DNA of 64,000 nt from Agromyces sp. H17E-10 (GTDB taxonomy: Bacteria; Actinomycetota; Actinomycetes; Actinomycetales; Microbacteriaceae). The notes below the pieces were generated by a model. The model saw only the letters and a program-made list of their open reading frames with translations. It was not told the DNA's origin and ran no database searches. Below, one piece after another: positions 1 to 8,172 of the stretch. The stretch is taken from NCBI RefSeq assembly GCF_022919715.1, contig NZ_CP095042.1:3038001-3102000 (forward strand), written 5' to 3'. Both the position numbers and the translations under genes were made by a program. Position 1 is the first letter of the stretch. Every line of letters starts with the position of its first letter.

Positions 1-85
1 GCGCCGCGGGGTGCGAACGCGCTACCGTCGAGTCAGGCGGGGGCGACCGTTCGGTCGTTCGCGCCGATTTTGAAGGAGAGGTCCG

Positions 86-751
86 ATGGTCGAGGCATCC
101 CGGCCGCTGCGCGTGGCCATCGCCGACGACGCGCTGCTGCTGCGCGAGGGCATCGCCAAGGTGCTCGAGGGCGGCGGGCTCGAGGTCGTGGCCTCCGTCG
201 GCACGGGCGACGAGCTCGTCGAGGTCGTCCGCGAGGGCGGCGTCGACGCCGCGGTCCTCGACATCCGCATGCCGCCGAGCTTCCGCGACGAGGGCATCCT
301 GGCCCTCGAGGAGCTGCGCGCGGGAGGGTCGACGATCGGCGTCCTCCTCCTGTCGATGTACGCGACGCCCGAGTACGCGCTGCGGGTCATGGGCGCCGGC
401 AGCGGCACCGGCTACCTGCTGAAGGAGCGCGTCTCCGAGCCGCAGACGCTCGTGCGCGCCGTCGAGACCGTCGCCTCCGGCGGCTCGGTCGTCGACCCCG
501 AGGTCGTCGAGCAGCTCGTGCACCGCACCCGGGCCGACGACCCGCTGTCCCGGCTCACCGAGCGCGAACGCTCGGTGCTCGAGCTCATGGCGCAGGGCTA
601 CTCGAACGGCGGCATCGCCCAGACGTTGTTCCTCGGCCTCAAGACGGTCGAGACGCACGTGCGCTCGATCCTGCAGAAGCTCGACCTCGAGGAGTCACCC
701 GAGCACCATCGGCGCGTGCTCGCGGTGCTGACGCTCCTCGGCGCGAGGTGA
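86..751 (+). CDS. LuxR/NarL-family response regulator
   Basis: Cytoplasmic DNA-binding response regulator of 221 aa. The receiver domain fills roughly residues 8-125: acidic pair D14-D15, the probable phosphoacceptor D59 in VLDIRMP, and the conserved lysine in YLLKERV. A NarL-type helix-turn-helix follows at about 158-200 (LTERERSVLELMAQGYSN, then TVETHVRSIL). The ATG is preceded by a GAAGGAGAGG ribosome site. The stop overlaps by one base the ATG of the histidine kinase, so the two are translationally coupled and very likely partners. Target genes cannot be told from the sequence. Confidence 0.93.
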   Translation: MVEASRPLRVAIADDALLLREGIAKVLEGGGLEVVASVGTGDELVEVVREGGVDAAVLDIRMPPSFRDEGILALEELRAGGSTIGVLLLSMYATPEYALRVMGAGSGTGYLLKERVSEPQTLVRAVETVASGGSVVDPEVVEQLVHRTRADDPLSRLTERERSVLELMAQGYSNGGIAQTLFLGLKTVETHVRSILQKLDLEESPEHHRRVLAVLTLLGAR

Positions 752-2532
752 TGGCGCCCGGCCGCAAGGGCCGGATCATCAAGCGCAGCATCACGATCGC
801 GGTCGTCGTCGCGCTCAGCCTCACGATGGAGGTCACGGGCTTCATCGCCACACCGCACGGCGAACGTCCGGAGGTCAGCTACACGACCCTGCACGCGATC
901 GTGCCGCTCGTGTTCGCCGCCTGCGCGGGCGTCGCCTGGGCGATCGGCCCGTCGCGGGTGCCCGCGCGACTCATGGTGCTGTTCCCGGTGCTGTGGATCC
1001 CGTTGTCGTTCCTGCGCGTGATCGAGGACATCGCGTGGCTCTGGCCGCTCGTCTACGGCGTGCACCTCTGGTGGGGGCTGCTCACCGGAATCCTCGTGCT
1101 GCTCTACCCGCGCGGCGGCCTCGGCGACCGCGCCGATCGGGTGATCGCGGGCATCGCGGTCGTCGCGTCGATCGTGTTCCTCCTCGGCACGGTGCTGCTC
1201 GCGCCGCCGCCCGAGCTCTTGTGCGACTGCGCCCCGAACCCGTACCACGTGGCCGATGCCCCGGCCGTCTACGCCGTGATCGACATCGGGTATCGCCTCG
1301 TCGGCGTGCTGCTCGCCCTCGTGATCGCCGGGCGCCTCCTCGTGCGCTGGGTGCGCGGCAGCGTTCCGGCCCGCACGGTCGCGTTCCTCATGCCGCTCGC
1401 GCTCTTCGCGTGGGCGACGACGCTCGCCGCGCAGGCGGTCACCTACGCGACCTCCGGCACCTCCGACCAGGTGCTCGCGACCGTCTCCCTCATCGCGATC
1501 GCGTCCATCCCGGTGAGCTTCGTCGCCGGCATCGCGCACACCCGCAACATGCGGGCGCGCGTCGCCGACCTCATGCGCATCACGCGCGAGGGCGCCGACC
1601 GGGGGCTCTGGGCCGAGTCGCTCGCCCGCACGCTTCGCGACGCCTCCGTGCGCGTGTACTGGTGGGACGAGGAGCGGGGCCGGTACGCGGATGCCGCGGG
1701 CGAGCCGATCGCGCACGACCCCGCCGACCGCCACGGCGGCCACGGCCTGCTGCCCGTGGCCTCGCCGACCGGCATGCCCATCGCGCTCATCCGGCACGAC
1801 CGGGTGCTGACCGACAACATGCGCCTGCTCGACGGCGTGTCGAGCGCGCTCCGGCTCTCGGTCGACAACGGGCGCCTGCGCTCCGAGATCGAACGCACCC
1901 TCGAGCAGGTGCGGCAGTCGCGCGCCCGCATCGTCGAGGCCGGCGACGAGGCACGACGCCGCATCGAGCGCGACCTGCACGACGGGGCGCAGCAGCACCT
2001 CGTCTCGCTCGGCATGCGGCTGCGGCTCGCCGCCAACCAGGCGCGCGACCGCGGCGTCGAGCCCCTCGGCGTCGAGCTCGACGGCAACATCGCGATGCTG
2101 AACGACGCGCTCAAGGAGCTGCGCGAGCTCGCGCACGGCATCCACCCCTCGCTGCTCTCGTCGGGCGGGCTCGCGCTCGCCGTGCCCGAGCTCGCGGGCC
2201 GCTGCCCGGTGCCGGTCGAGATCGACGTGCAGGCCGAGGGCCGCCTGCCCGAGGTCGTCGAGTCGACGGCGTACTTCGCCGTCGCCGAGGCGCTCGCGAA
2301 CATCGCCAAGCACGCGCAGGCGACCCGGGCCTGGGTTCGTGCGCACCTCGTCGACGGCGAGCTCGAGCTCGTCGTGCGCGACAACGGCGTCGGCGGGGCC
2401 TCGCCCGAGGGCAGCGGGATGCTCGGCATCGCCGACCGCGTCGACGCCGTCGGCGGCGAGATCGCGATCGACAGTCCGCCCGGCGCGGGCACGACGATCA
2501 CGATCCGGATCCCGGTGCCGACGACGGGTTGA
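751..2532 (+). CDS. Two-component sensor histidine kinase (HisKA_3/NarX-like)
   Basis: Membrane sensor kinase of 593 aa, partner of the upstream regulator. The N-terminal ~260 residues hold several hydrophobic segments, consistent with a multi-pass sensor region. The cytoplasmic part has the HisKA_3 motif ERDLHDGAQQH, with the phosphoacceptor histidine near residue 410. A HATPase domain follows (VAEALANIAKHAQ N-box, DNGVGG, GSGMLGIADRV). The ATG at 751 was chosen because it overlaps the regulator stop (TGATG); the same frame stays open far upstream only inside the regulator gene. The stimulus is unknown. Confidence 0.93.
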   Translation: MAPGRKGRIIKRSITIAVVVALSLTMEVTGFIATPHGERPEVSYTTLHAIVPLVFAACAGVAWAIGPSRVPARLMVLFPVLWIPLSFLRVIEDIAWLWPLVYGVHLWWGLLTGILVLLYPRGGLGDRADRVIAGIAVVASIVFLLGTVLLAPPPELLCDCAPNPYHVADAPAVYAVIDIGYRLVGVLLALVIAGRLLVRWVRGSVPARTVAFLMPLALFAWATTLAAQAVTYATSGTSDQVLATVSLIAIASIPVSFVAGIAHTRNMRARVADLMRITREGADRGLWAESLARTLRDASVRVYWWDEERGRYADAAGEPIAHDPADRHGGHGLLPVASPTGMPIALIRHDRVLTDNMRLLDGVSSALRLSVDNGRLRSEIERTLEQVRQSRARIVEAGDEARRRIERDLHDGAQQHLVSLGMRLRLAANQARDRGVEPLGVELDGNIAMLNDALKELRELAHGIHPSLLSSGGLALAVPELAGRCPVPVEIDVQAEGRLPEVVESTAYFAVAEALANIAKHAQATRAWVRAHLVDGELELVVRDNGVGGASPEGSGMLGIADRVDAVGGEIAIDSPPGAGTTITIRIPVPTTG

Positions 2533-2545
2533 GCCGCTCCCGGGC

Positions 2546-2890
2546 TCAGGGCCGCCAGCGCGCCGCGGCGAGGTCGACGCGGTAGCCGTCGGCGTCACGG
2601 GTCGCGACGAGCGGCGTGCCCTCGCGTTCGTAGTGCTCCCGGGCGCGTTCGGCGTGGCCCGCCGGCGGTCGCCCTCCGGCGCGGAGGACGCGCCACCACG
2701 GGACATCCGCCCCGTATCTGGCCATCACCTGCCCGACGGCGCGAGCCCCGCGCGAGCCGAGCAGCGCCGCGACGTCGCCGTAGGTCGCGACGCACCCCGG
2801 CGGGATGTCGGCGACGACGACGAGCACGGCCTCGACGAAGCCGTCGGCCGACGGCCCTTCGTCAGGCTCACGGGGCGGGATGTCGCTCAG
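2546..2890 (-). CDS. MGMT-like DNA-binding protein (alkyltransferase-like, ATL)
   Basis: Small protein of about 114 aa matching the C-terminal DNA-binding domain of O6-alkylguanine-DNA alkyltransferases (FVEAVLVVVADIPPGCVATYGDVAALLG, read in parts). Where true MGMT has the PCHR active-site cysteine, this protein has PWWR (VPWWRVLRAGG). That is the signature of alkyltransferase-like proteins, which bind alkylated guanine and flag it for nucleotide excision repair without removing the alkyl group. The start is uncertain. A CTG at 2890 overlaps the stop of the upstream acetyltransferase (CTGA) and keeps the whole fold; a GTG at 2827 would give 93 aa and lose the first helix. Likely co-transcribed with the acetyltransferase. 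Confidence 0.75.
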   Translation of the reverse strand: MSDIPPREPDEGPSADGFVEAVLVVVADIPPGCVATYGDVAALLGSRGARAVGQVMARYGADVPWWRVLRAGGRPPAGHAERAREHYEREGTPLVATRDADGYRVDLAAARWRP

Positions 2891-3342
2891 AGCTCGAGCG
2901 CCCCGATGACGTCGCCGTACTGGGTCTCGCCGACGTCGACGAAGCCGACCCGGTGGAAGAACTTCTCGGGGCCGAGCTCGCCCGGTTCCCACAGCACCGT
3001 GATGCGGTCGAAGCCGCGACGCTTGGCCTCTTCGGCGAGGGCGGTGGCGAGGAACCGGCCGACGCCCTTGCCCTGCACCTCGGCGTCGACGTTGATGCGC
3101 CAGATGCACGCCCGGAACTCCTCGTGCGGGTTCTCGGGGTCGAAGTTGCCGTGGATGAAGCCGACGACCTTCTCGTCGGCGTCGAGCGCGACGCGCTGCC
3201 AGGCGGTCTGCGGGTTGACGACCGAGGCCTCCGCCGAATAGGTGACGGGAGCGATGAACTGCTCCTGGCCGGGCTTCAGCGACAGCGTGTTCGCAGCCAC
3301 GATGTTCGAGGCGGACAGTTCTTCCAGTCTCAGCTCAGCCAT
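2887..3342 (-). CDS. GNAT family N-acetyltransferase
   Basis: Acetyl-CoA-dependent acetyltransferase of 151 aa, usual size for a single GNAT domain. The acetyl-CoA loop region reads VDAEVQGKGVGRFLATALAEEA (about residues 88-110), fitting the Q/RxxGxG/A motif as QGKGVG. The C-terminal strand-helix reads ITVLWEPGELGPEKFFHRVGF. The substrate cannot be predicted. The gene starts with ATG and its stop overlaps the start region of the ATL gene downstream on the same strand, so the two probably form a small operon. Confidence 0.85.
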   Translation of the reverse strand: MAELRLEELSASNIVAANTLSLKPGQEQFIAPVTYSAEASVVNPQTAWQRVALDADEKVVGFIHGNFDPENPHEEFRACIWRINVDAEVQGKGVGRFLATALAEEAKRRGFDRITVLWEPGELGPEKFFHRVGFVDVGETQYGDVIGALEL

Positions 3343-3520
3343 GCGCCAAGGCTAACCCGTGCATCCGGCACGGGGGAACCCGGGATGACCCCGAGTGAAC
3401 CCCGAGGCCTCCCGGTTATCTCGATGTCGAGACAGTCTGGGCGACACGGTAAGCTGGCCGGTGGCGTATCCGCCCCACGAGACTTCCTCAATTCCCCGAG
3501 AGATCCAAGGAGAACTCAAC

Positions 3521-4738
3521 TTGTCCAAGATCAAGGTTGCAGGCACGGTCGTCGAGCTCGACGGCGACGAGATGACGCGCATCATCTGGCAGGCCATCAA
3601 GGACCAGCTCATCCACCCGTACCTCGACGTGAACCTCGAGTACTACGACCTCTCGATCCAGAAGCGCGACGAGACCGACGACCAGATCACGGTCGACGCG
3701 GCGAACGCGATCAAGAAGCACGGCGTCGGCGTCAAGTGCGCGACGATCACCCCCGACGAGGCCCGCGTCGAGGAGTTCGGCCTCAAGAAGATGTGGCGGT
3801 CGCCGAACGGCACCATCCGCAACATCCTCGGCGGCGTCATCTTCCGCGAGCCGATCATCATCTCGAACATCCCGCGCCTCGTGCCAGGCTGGAACAAGCC
3901 GATCGTCGTCGGCCGCCACGCGTTCGGCGACCAGTACCGCGCCACCGACTTCCGCTTCGAGGGCGAGGGCACCCTCACGATGACCTTCACCCCGAAGGAC
4001 GGCTCGGAGCCGCAGCAGTTCGAGGTCTTCCAGTCGCCGGGCTCGGGCGTCGCCATGGGCATGTACAACCTCGACGAGTCGATCAAGGACTTCGCGCGCG
4101 CCTCGCTCAACTACGGCCTCTCGCGCAACTACCCCGTCTACCTGTCGACGAAGAACACGATCCTCAAGGCCTACGACGGCCGGTTCAAGGACCTCTTCCA
4201 GGAGGTCTTCGACACCGAGTTCAAGGAGCAGTTCGACGCGGCGGGCCTCACCTATGAGCACCGCCTCATCGACGACATGGTCGCCTCCTCGCTCAAGTGG
4301 GAGGGCGGCTACGTCTGGGCCTGCAAGAACTACGACGGCGACGTGCAGTCCGACACCGTCGCGCAGGGCTTCGGCTCGCTCGGCCTCATGACCTCGGTGC
4401 TCGCCACGCCCGACGGCAAGGTCGTCGAGGCCGAGGCGGCGCACGGCACCGTCACCCGCCACTACCGCCAGCACCAGCAGGGCAAGCCCACCTCGACGAA
4501 CCCGATCGCCTCGATCTACGCCTGGACGCGCGGCCTCGCGCACCGCGGCAAGCTCGACGGCAACCAGGAGCTCATCGACTTCGCCTCGACCCTCGAGGAC
4601 GTCGTCATCAAGACGGTCGAGTCGGGTGCGATGACGAAGGACCTCGCGCTCCTCGTCGGCCCCGAGCAGGAGTACCAGACGACCGAGCAGTTCCTCGACA
4701 CGATCGACGCGAACCTCAAGGCGCGCCTGGGCGCGTGA
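3521..4738 (+). CDS. icd: NADP-dependent isocitrate dehydrogenase
   Basis: TCA-cycle enzyme of 405 aa converting isocitrate to 2-oxoglutarate with NADPH production. The sequence is the homodimeric eukaryotic-like type: [18 protein letters not shown], then [12 protein letters not shown] (substrate phosphate and isocitrate binding), and [24 protein letters not shown] and [12 protein letters not shown] for metal and NADP contacts. TTG at 3521 is the chosen start because AAGGAGA lies 7 bases upstream and the protein then begins exactly where family members do; the frame is open farther upstream without homology. A strong hairpin terminator follows the stop. Confidence 0.97.
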   Translation: MSKIKVAGTVVELDGDEMTRIIWQAIKDQLIHPYLDVNLEYYDLSIQKRDETDDQITVDAANAIKKHGVGVKCATITPDEARVEEFGLKKMWRSPNGTIRNILGGVIFREPIIISNIPRLVPGWNKPIVVGRHAFGDQYRATDFRFEGEGTLTMTFTPKDGSEPQQFEVFQSPGSGVAMGMYNLDESIKDFARASLNYGLSRNYPVYLSTKNTILKAYDGRFKDLFQEVFDTEFKEQFDAAGLTYEHRLIDDMVASSLKWEGGYVWACKNYDGDVQSDTVAQGFGSLGLMTSVLATPDGKVVEAEAAHGTVTRHYRQHQQGKPTSTNPIASIYAWTRGLAHRGKLDGNQELIDFASTLEDVVIKTVESGAMTKDLALLVGPEQEYQTTEQFLDTIDANLKARLGA

Positions 4739-4762
4739 GTCTGGCCGCGTTCGCGGCGTGCA

Positions 4763-4797
4763 CGAAGGGGCGGATGCCGCTGGCATCCGCCCCTTCG
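4763..4797. terminator. Rho-independent hairpin after icd, built from inverted GGATGCC words
   Basis: A perfect 16-bp stem (4763-4778 with 4782-4797) with a 3-base loop, lying 24 bases after the icd stop. The arms contain GGCGGATGCC and its complement. The run of T is short (TTCGTCGT). It separates icd from the metal ATPase and shows that the ATPase reading frame should not start upstream of it. Confidence 0.85.
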
Positions 4798-4832
4798 TCG
4801 TATTCGCGGGGACCCAGGGGCAGGATGGACGT

Positions 4833-6713
4833 ATGGCTCGCATCCTGAAGCTCGCCCGTCGGTACTGGGTCGTGACGCTCACGCTCGCGATCGGCATCCT
4901 CGGCATCGTGCTCGCCCTCTCGGGCGCGGGCGCCGCCGTGCAATGGCTGTTCAGCGCGTATGCGCTCGCGATCGCCGCCTGGCAGGCGGTGGGGATGGTG
5001 CGCGACATCCTGCGGGGGCACTGGGGGCTCGACATCCTCGCGGTGACGGCCATCGTCGCGACCGTGCTCGTCGGCGAGTACGTCGCGGCCCTCCTCGTCG
5101 TGCTCATGCTCACCGGGGGAGCGGCCCTCGAGGACTACGCCAACCGCCGCGCCAAGCGCGAGCTCGACGCGCTGCTGACCCGGTCGCCGCAGCTCGCGCA
5201 CCGGTTCGAGGGTGCCGAGCTCGTCGAGGTGCCGGTCGACCGGGTCGTCGTGGGCGACGTGCTGCTCGTGCGCCCGAGCGAGATCGTGCCCGTCGACGGC
5301 GAGCTGCGCTCGCCCGAGGCGTCCTTCGACGAGTCGTCGATCACGGGCGAGAGCGTGCCGGTCGAGAAGCAGGCGGGCGACACCGTGCTGAGCGGCGCGG
5401 TCAACGGGCAGACCGCGGTCGAGATCGTCGCCGTCGCGACCGCGGCCGACAGCCAGTACCAGCAGATCGTCGCACTCGTCGCCGGTGCGGCCGAGTCGAA
5501 GGCGCCCGTCGTACGGCTCGCCGACCGGTACGCCGTGCCCTTCACGTTGTTCTCGCTCGCGCTCGCGGGCGTCGCCTGGTGGCTGTCGGGCGACCCGGTG
5601 CGGTTCGCCGAGGTGCTCGTGCTCGCGACCCCCTGCCCGCTGCTCATCGCGGCGCCGGTCGCGTTCATCGGCGGCATGAGCCGCGCGGCCCGCAACGGCG
5701 TCATCGTGAAGTCGGGCGGCGTGCTCGAGTCGCTGTCGGCCGCGAAGACCGCGGTGTTCGACAAGACCGGCACGCTCACGCGCGGCGAGCCGACGCTCGT
5801 CGCGATCCGCCCAGAGAACGGGTTCGGCGACGACGAACTGCTCGGCCTCGTCGCGTCGGCCGAGCAGTATTCGTCGCATGTGCTCGCGGCATCCATGATC
5901 GAGGCGGCCCGCGCACGCGGGCTGGTGCTCGACGAGGCGGATGCCGCGAGCGAGGAGGCGACCAACGGCGTCGTCGCGACCATCGGCGGTCGCGAGGTGG
6001 TCGTCGGCAAGTTCGCCTTCGTGCGGTCGCACGCGGCCGAGGCCGAGCGCACCGCGATCGCGCCGGGGGAGCTCGCGGTGTACGTGGCCGTCGACGGCCG
6101 GTACGCCGGGGCGCTGCTCGCGAGCGACCGGCTGCGCGAGAACGCGCGTGCGACGCTCGAGCGCCTCGACGCGCTCGGCGTGCACGACACGATGATGCTC
6201 ACGGGCGACGCGCAGGCGACGGCCGACCACATCGCCGCCGAGCTCGGCATCACGCGGGTGCGGGCCGAGTGCCTGCCCGCCGACAAGGTGCGCGAGGTCG
6301 CGGCGATCGCCGCCCGCCCGGTCATCATGGTCGGCGACGGCGTGAACGACGCCCCCGTGCTGGCCGCGGCCGACGTCGGCATCGCGATGGGCGCCAAGGG
6401 TGCGACGGCGGCGAGCGAGTCGGCGTCCGCCGTCATCCTCGTCGACGACATCTCGCGCACGGCGAAGGCCGTCGAGATCGGCCGCGACACCGTGCGCATC
6501 GCGTTGCAGAGCATCTGGATCGGCATCGTCGTGAGCGTCGGCCTCATGTTCGTCGCCGCGTTCGGCGTGATCCCCGCGACCGTCGGAGCACTGCTCCAGG
6601 AGGTCGTCGACCTCGTGACGATCCTCGCGGCGCTGCGCGCCATCGGCGGCCGGCTCGATGCCGCGAGCGCAACGTCGGCGGCGGCATCCGTGCCCGCGCA
6701 GCAGCAGGCGTGA
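4833..6713 (+). CDS. Heavy-metal translocating P-type (P1B) ATPase
   Basis: Membrane cation pump of 626 aa. It has the actuator TGES loop (ITGESVPVEK), phosphorylation motif DKTGTLTRGEP with D310, and the hinge MVGDGVNDAPVLAAADVGIAMG. The transmembrane metal motif reads TPCP (residues 266-269) instead of the common CPC. The N-terminus begins directly with hydrophobic segments and carries no GMTCxxC metal-binding domain. The usual P1B HP dipeptide position reads SSHVLA. Substrate metal cannot be assigned. ATG at 4833 was chosen since the frame upstream crosses the terminator. No metal sensor or chaperone gene is adjacent. Confidence 0.9.
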   Translation: MARILKLARRYWVVTLTLAIGILGIVLALSGAGAAVQWLFSAYALAIAAWQAVGMVRDILRGHWGLDILAVTAIVATVLVGEYVAALLVVLMLTGGAALEDYANRRAKRELDALLTRSPQLAHRFEGAELVEVPVDRVVVGDVLLVRPSEIVPVDGELRSPEASFDESSITGESVPVEKQAGDTVLSGAVNGQTAVEIVAVATAADSQYQQIVALVAGAAESKAPVVRLADRYAVPFTLFSLALAGVAWWLSGDPVRFAEVLVLATPCPLLIAAPVAFIGGMSRAARNGVIVKSGGVLESLSAAKTAVFDKTGTLTRGEPTLVAIRPENGFGDDELLGLVASAEQYSSHVLAASMIEAARARGLVLDEADAASEEATNGVVATIGGREVVVGKFAFVRSHAAEAERTAIAPGELAVYVAVDGRYAGALLASDRLRENARATLERLDALGVHDTMMLTGDAQATADHIAAELGITRVRAECLPADKVREVAAIAARPVIMVGDGVNDAPVLAAADVGIAMGAKGATAASESASAVILVDDISRTAKAVEIGRDTVRIALQSIWIGIVVSVGLMFVAAFGVIPATVGALLQEVVDLVTILAALRAIGGRLDAASATSAAASVPAQQQA

Positions 6714-6784
6714 GCGCCGGGCGAGCCGACGCCGTCACAACTCGGTAACAGGCGAAGAAAATCCCTGCGAACACTTGCGCCGAG

Positions 6785-6811
6785 GTTTGTTCGTAATGTT
6801 TACTAACAAAC
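6785..6811. promoter_or_regulatory. 27-bp palindromic operator abutting the ROK repressor start
   Basis: Arms GTTTGTTCGTAA and TTACTAACAAAC (12 bp, one mismatch) around a TGT centre. The palindrome ends on the base before the GTG start codon at 6812. If the transcript is leaderless, repressor binding here would block the core promoter directly. Similarity to known ROK sites is limited to being an AT-rich inverted repeat, so the binding protein is inferred from position (autoregulation). Confidence 0.75.
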
Positions 6812-8104
6812 GTGACTGCTACGGAAGCACAGCGAGGCCCGGTCACCACGGAGCCGACGCCCACCACCTCGGTGGTGCCCGCCCAGTCGCACGCCGCCCA
6901 GTCGCACGCGATCGAGACGCACGCCGTCGACCTGCTGACCGTCCCGTTCGCCGGCGCCCCGATCTTCACCCGCTCCCGCGCCCTCCGGCCCACGAGCAAG
7001 GTGCTCCCCGAGCACGCACGCAGCCACAACCGCGCGCTCGTGCTGCAGACGCTCTACACGGCCGGATCGCAGAGCCGTGCCGACGTCGCCCGTGAGACGG
7101 GGCTGACCAGGGTCACGGTCTCCGACCTCGTCGCCGAGCTCATCGCCGAGGGGCTCGTCGTCGAACTGGGTCAGCGCGAGGGCGTGCGCCCGGGCAAGCC
7201 CGCGACGATCATCGACGTCGACCGGGGCGCGTTCCAGATCCTCGGGCTCGACCTCTCCGAGCACGAGGTCTTCCGCGGCGTCGTGGCCTCGCTCGACGGC
7301 GCCATCCTCGAGCGCGTCGAGCTCGCCCGCGCCGGCGCCACCGGCGAACAGGCCGTGGCGCTCGTGGAGTCGATCGTCGACCGGCTGCAGGGCCTCGCGA
7401 CCGCGCCCGTGCTCGGCATCGGCATCGGCTCGCCCGGTGTCGTCGACCCCCACGGCGTCGTGCTCTCGGCGCCGAACCTCGGCTGGTTCGACCTGCCGCT
7501 GCAGGCGCGTCTCGCCGCCCGCACCGACCTGCCCGTGCACGTCGCCAACGACGCGAATGTCGCGGTGCTGGCCGAGCACGGGGCGACGCCGCTCGACGAC
7601 CTGCTGCTCATCAAGATCGGCCACGGTGTCGGCGCCGGCCTCATCGTCGGCGGCCGCCCGGTCATCGGCGGCGGCTTCGCGGCCGGCGAGATCGGTCACG
7701 TCGTGGTCGGCACCGACGGCGGCCCGCGCTGCGCGTGCGGCAAGGACGGCTGCCTCGAGGCGTGGCTGGCCGTTCCGCGACTGACCGAACAGCTCGACGC
7801 GCTCGCCGGCGGCCCTGAGGCCGTGCGCGCCGCGCGCGACGAGATCCTGCGCGAGGCGGGCCGCCGGCTCGCGATCGTGCTCGCGCCGGTCGTCGGCGCC
7901 CTCAATCTGACGGAGGTCGTCCTCAGCGGCCCCGCCGAACTGCTCGACGGTCCGTTCCACGACGCGACCGTCGACACTCTCCGGCAGCGGACGATGGCGG
8001 TCGTCAACCGTGATCTGAGGCTCCGGATGTCCGAGCAGGCGGAGGACGTCGTCCTCCGCGGCGCGGCCGTCATGGTCCTCTCCGGACAACTCGGGGTCTC
8101 GTGA
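6812..8104 (+). CDS. ROK-family transcriptional repressor (NagC/XylR-like)
   Basis: Regulator of 430 aa. After a poorly conserved N-terminus (about 65 residues), a winged helix-turn-helix (SRADVARETGLTRVTVSDLVAELIAEG) covers about residues 85-125. A ROK sugar-binding domain follows, with GIGIGSPGVVD, the EIGHVV segment and the zinc motif CACGKDGCLE. ROK repressors of this build sense amino sugars or their phosphates. It heads an operon with an importer, GH3 glycosidase, sugar kinase and NagB, so control of GlcNAc/chitooligosaccharide use is the likely role. GTG start with no Shine-Dalgarno; a 27-bp palindrome lies immediately upstream. Confidence 0.9.
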   Translation: MTATEAQRGPVTTEPTPTTSVVPAQSHAAQSHAIETHAVDLLTVPFAGAPIFTRSRALRPTSKVLPEHARSHNRALVLQTLYTAGSQSRADVARETGLTRVTVSDLVAELIAEGLVVELGQREGVRPGKPATIIDVDRGAFQILGLDLSEHEVFRGVVASLDGAILERVELARAGATGEQAVALVESIVDRLQGLATAPVLGIGIGSPGVVDPHGVVLSAPNLGWFDLPLQARLAARTDLPVHVANDANVAVLAEHGATPLDDLLLIKIGHGVGAGLIVGGRPVIGGGFAAGEIGHVVVGTDGGPRCACGKDGCLEAWLAVPRLTEQLDALAGGPEAVRAARDEILREAGRRLAIVLAPVVGALNLTEVVLSGPAELLDGPFHDATVDTLRQRTMAVVNRDLRLRMSEQAEDVVLRGAAVMVLSGQLGVS

Positions 8105-8172
8105 GAGACCCCAGGCACCAAGGGTGACAGCGAACCCCCGCTGATCGCCCAACCCCCATGAAAGGAAAAGAA

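Noticed and set aside
70..750. Long open frame upstream of the histidine kinase start in the kinase's own frame
   Set aside because: It is Arg-rich sequence produced by reading the response-regulator gene out of frame; the ATG at 751 with TGATG coupling is the real start.
598..2706. Very long minus-strand frame opposite the first histidine kinase
   Set aside because: Arg/Asp-rich shadow frame of high-GC DNA with no ribosome site, no family match and a well-supported kinase on the other strand. The same applies to many opposite-strand frames in the window.
8158..8172. ATG at 8158 as start of the first binding protein
   Set aside because: It would place the purine-rich ribosome site inside the coding region and add MKGKE before a normal signal peptide; ATG at 8173 fits better.
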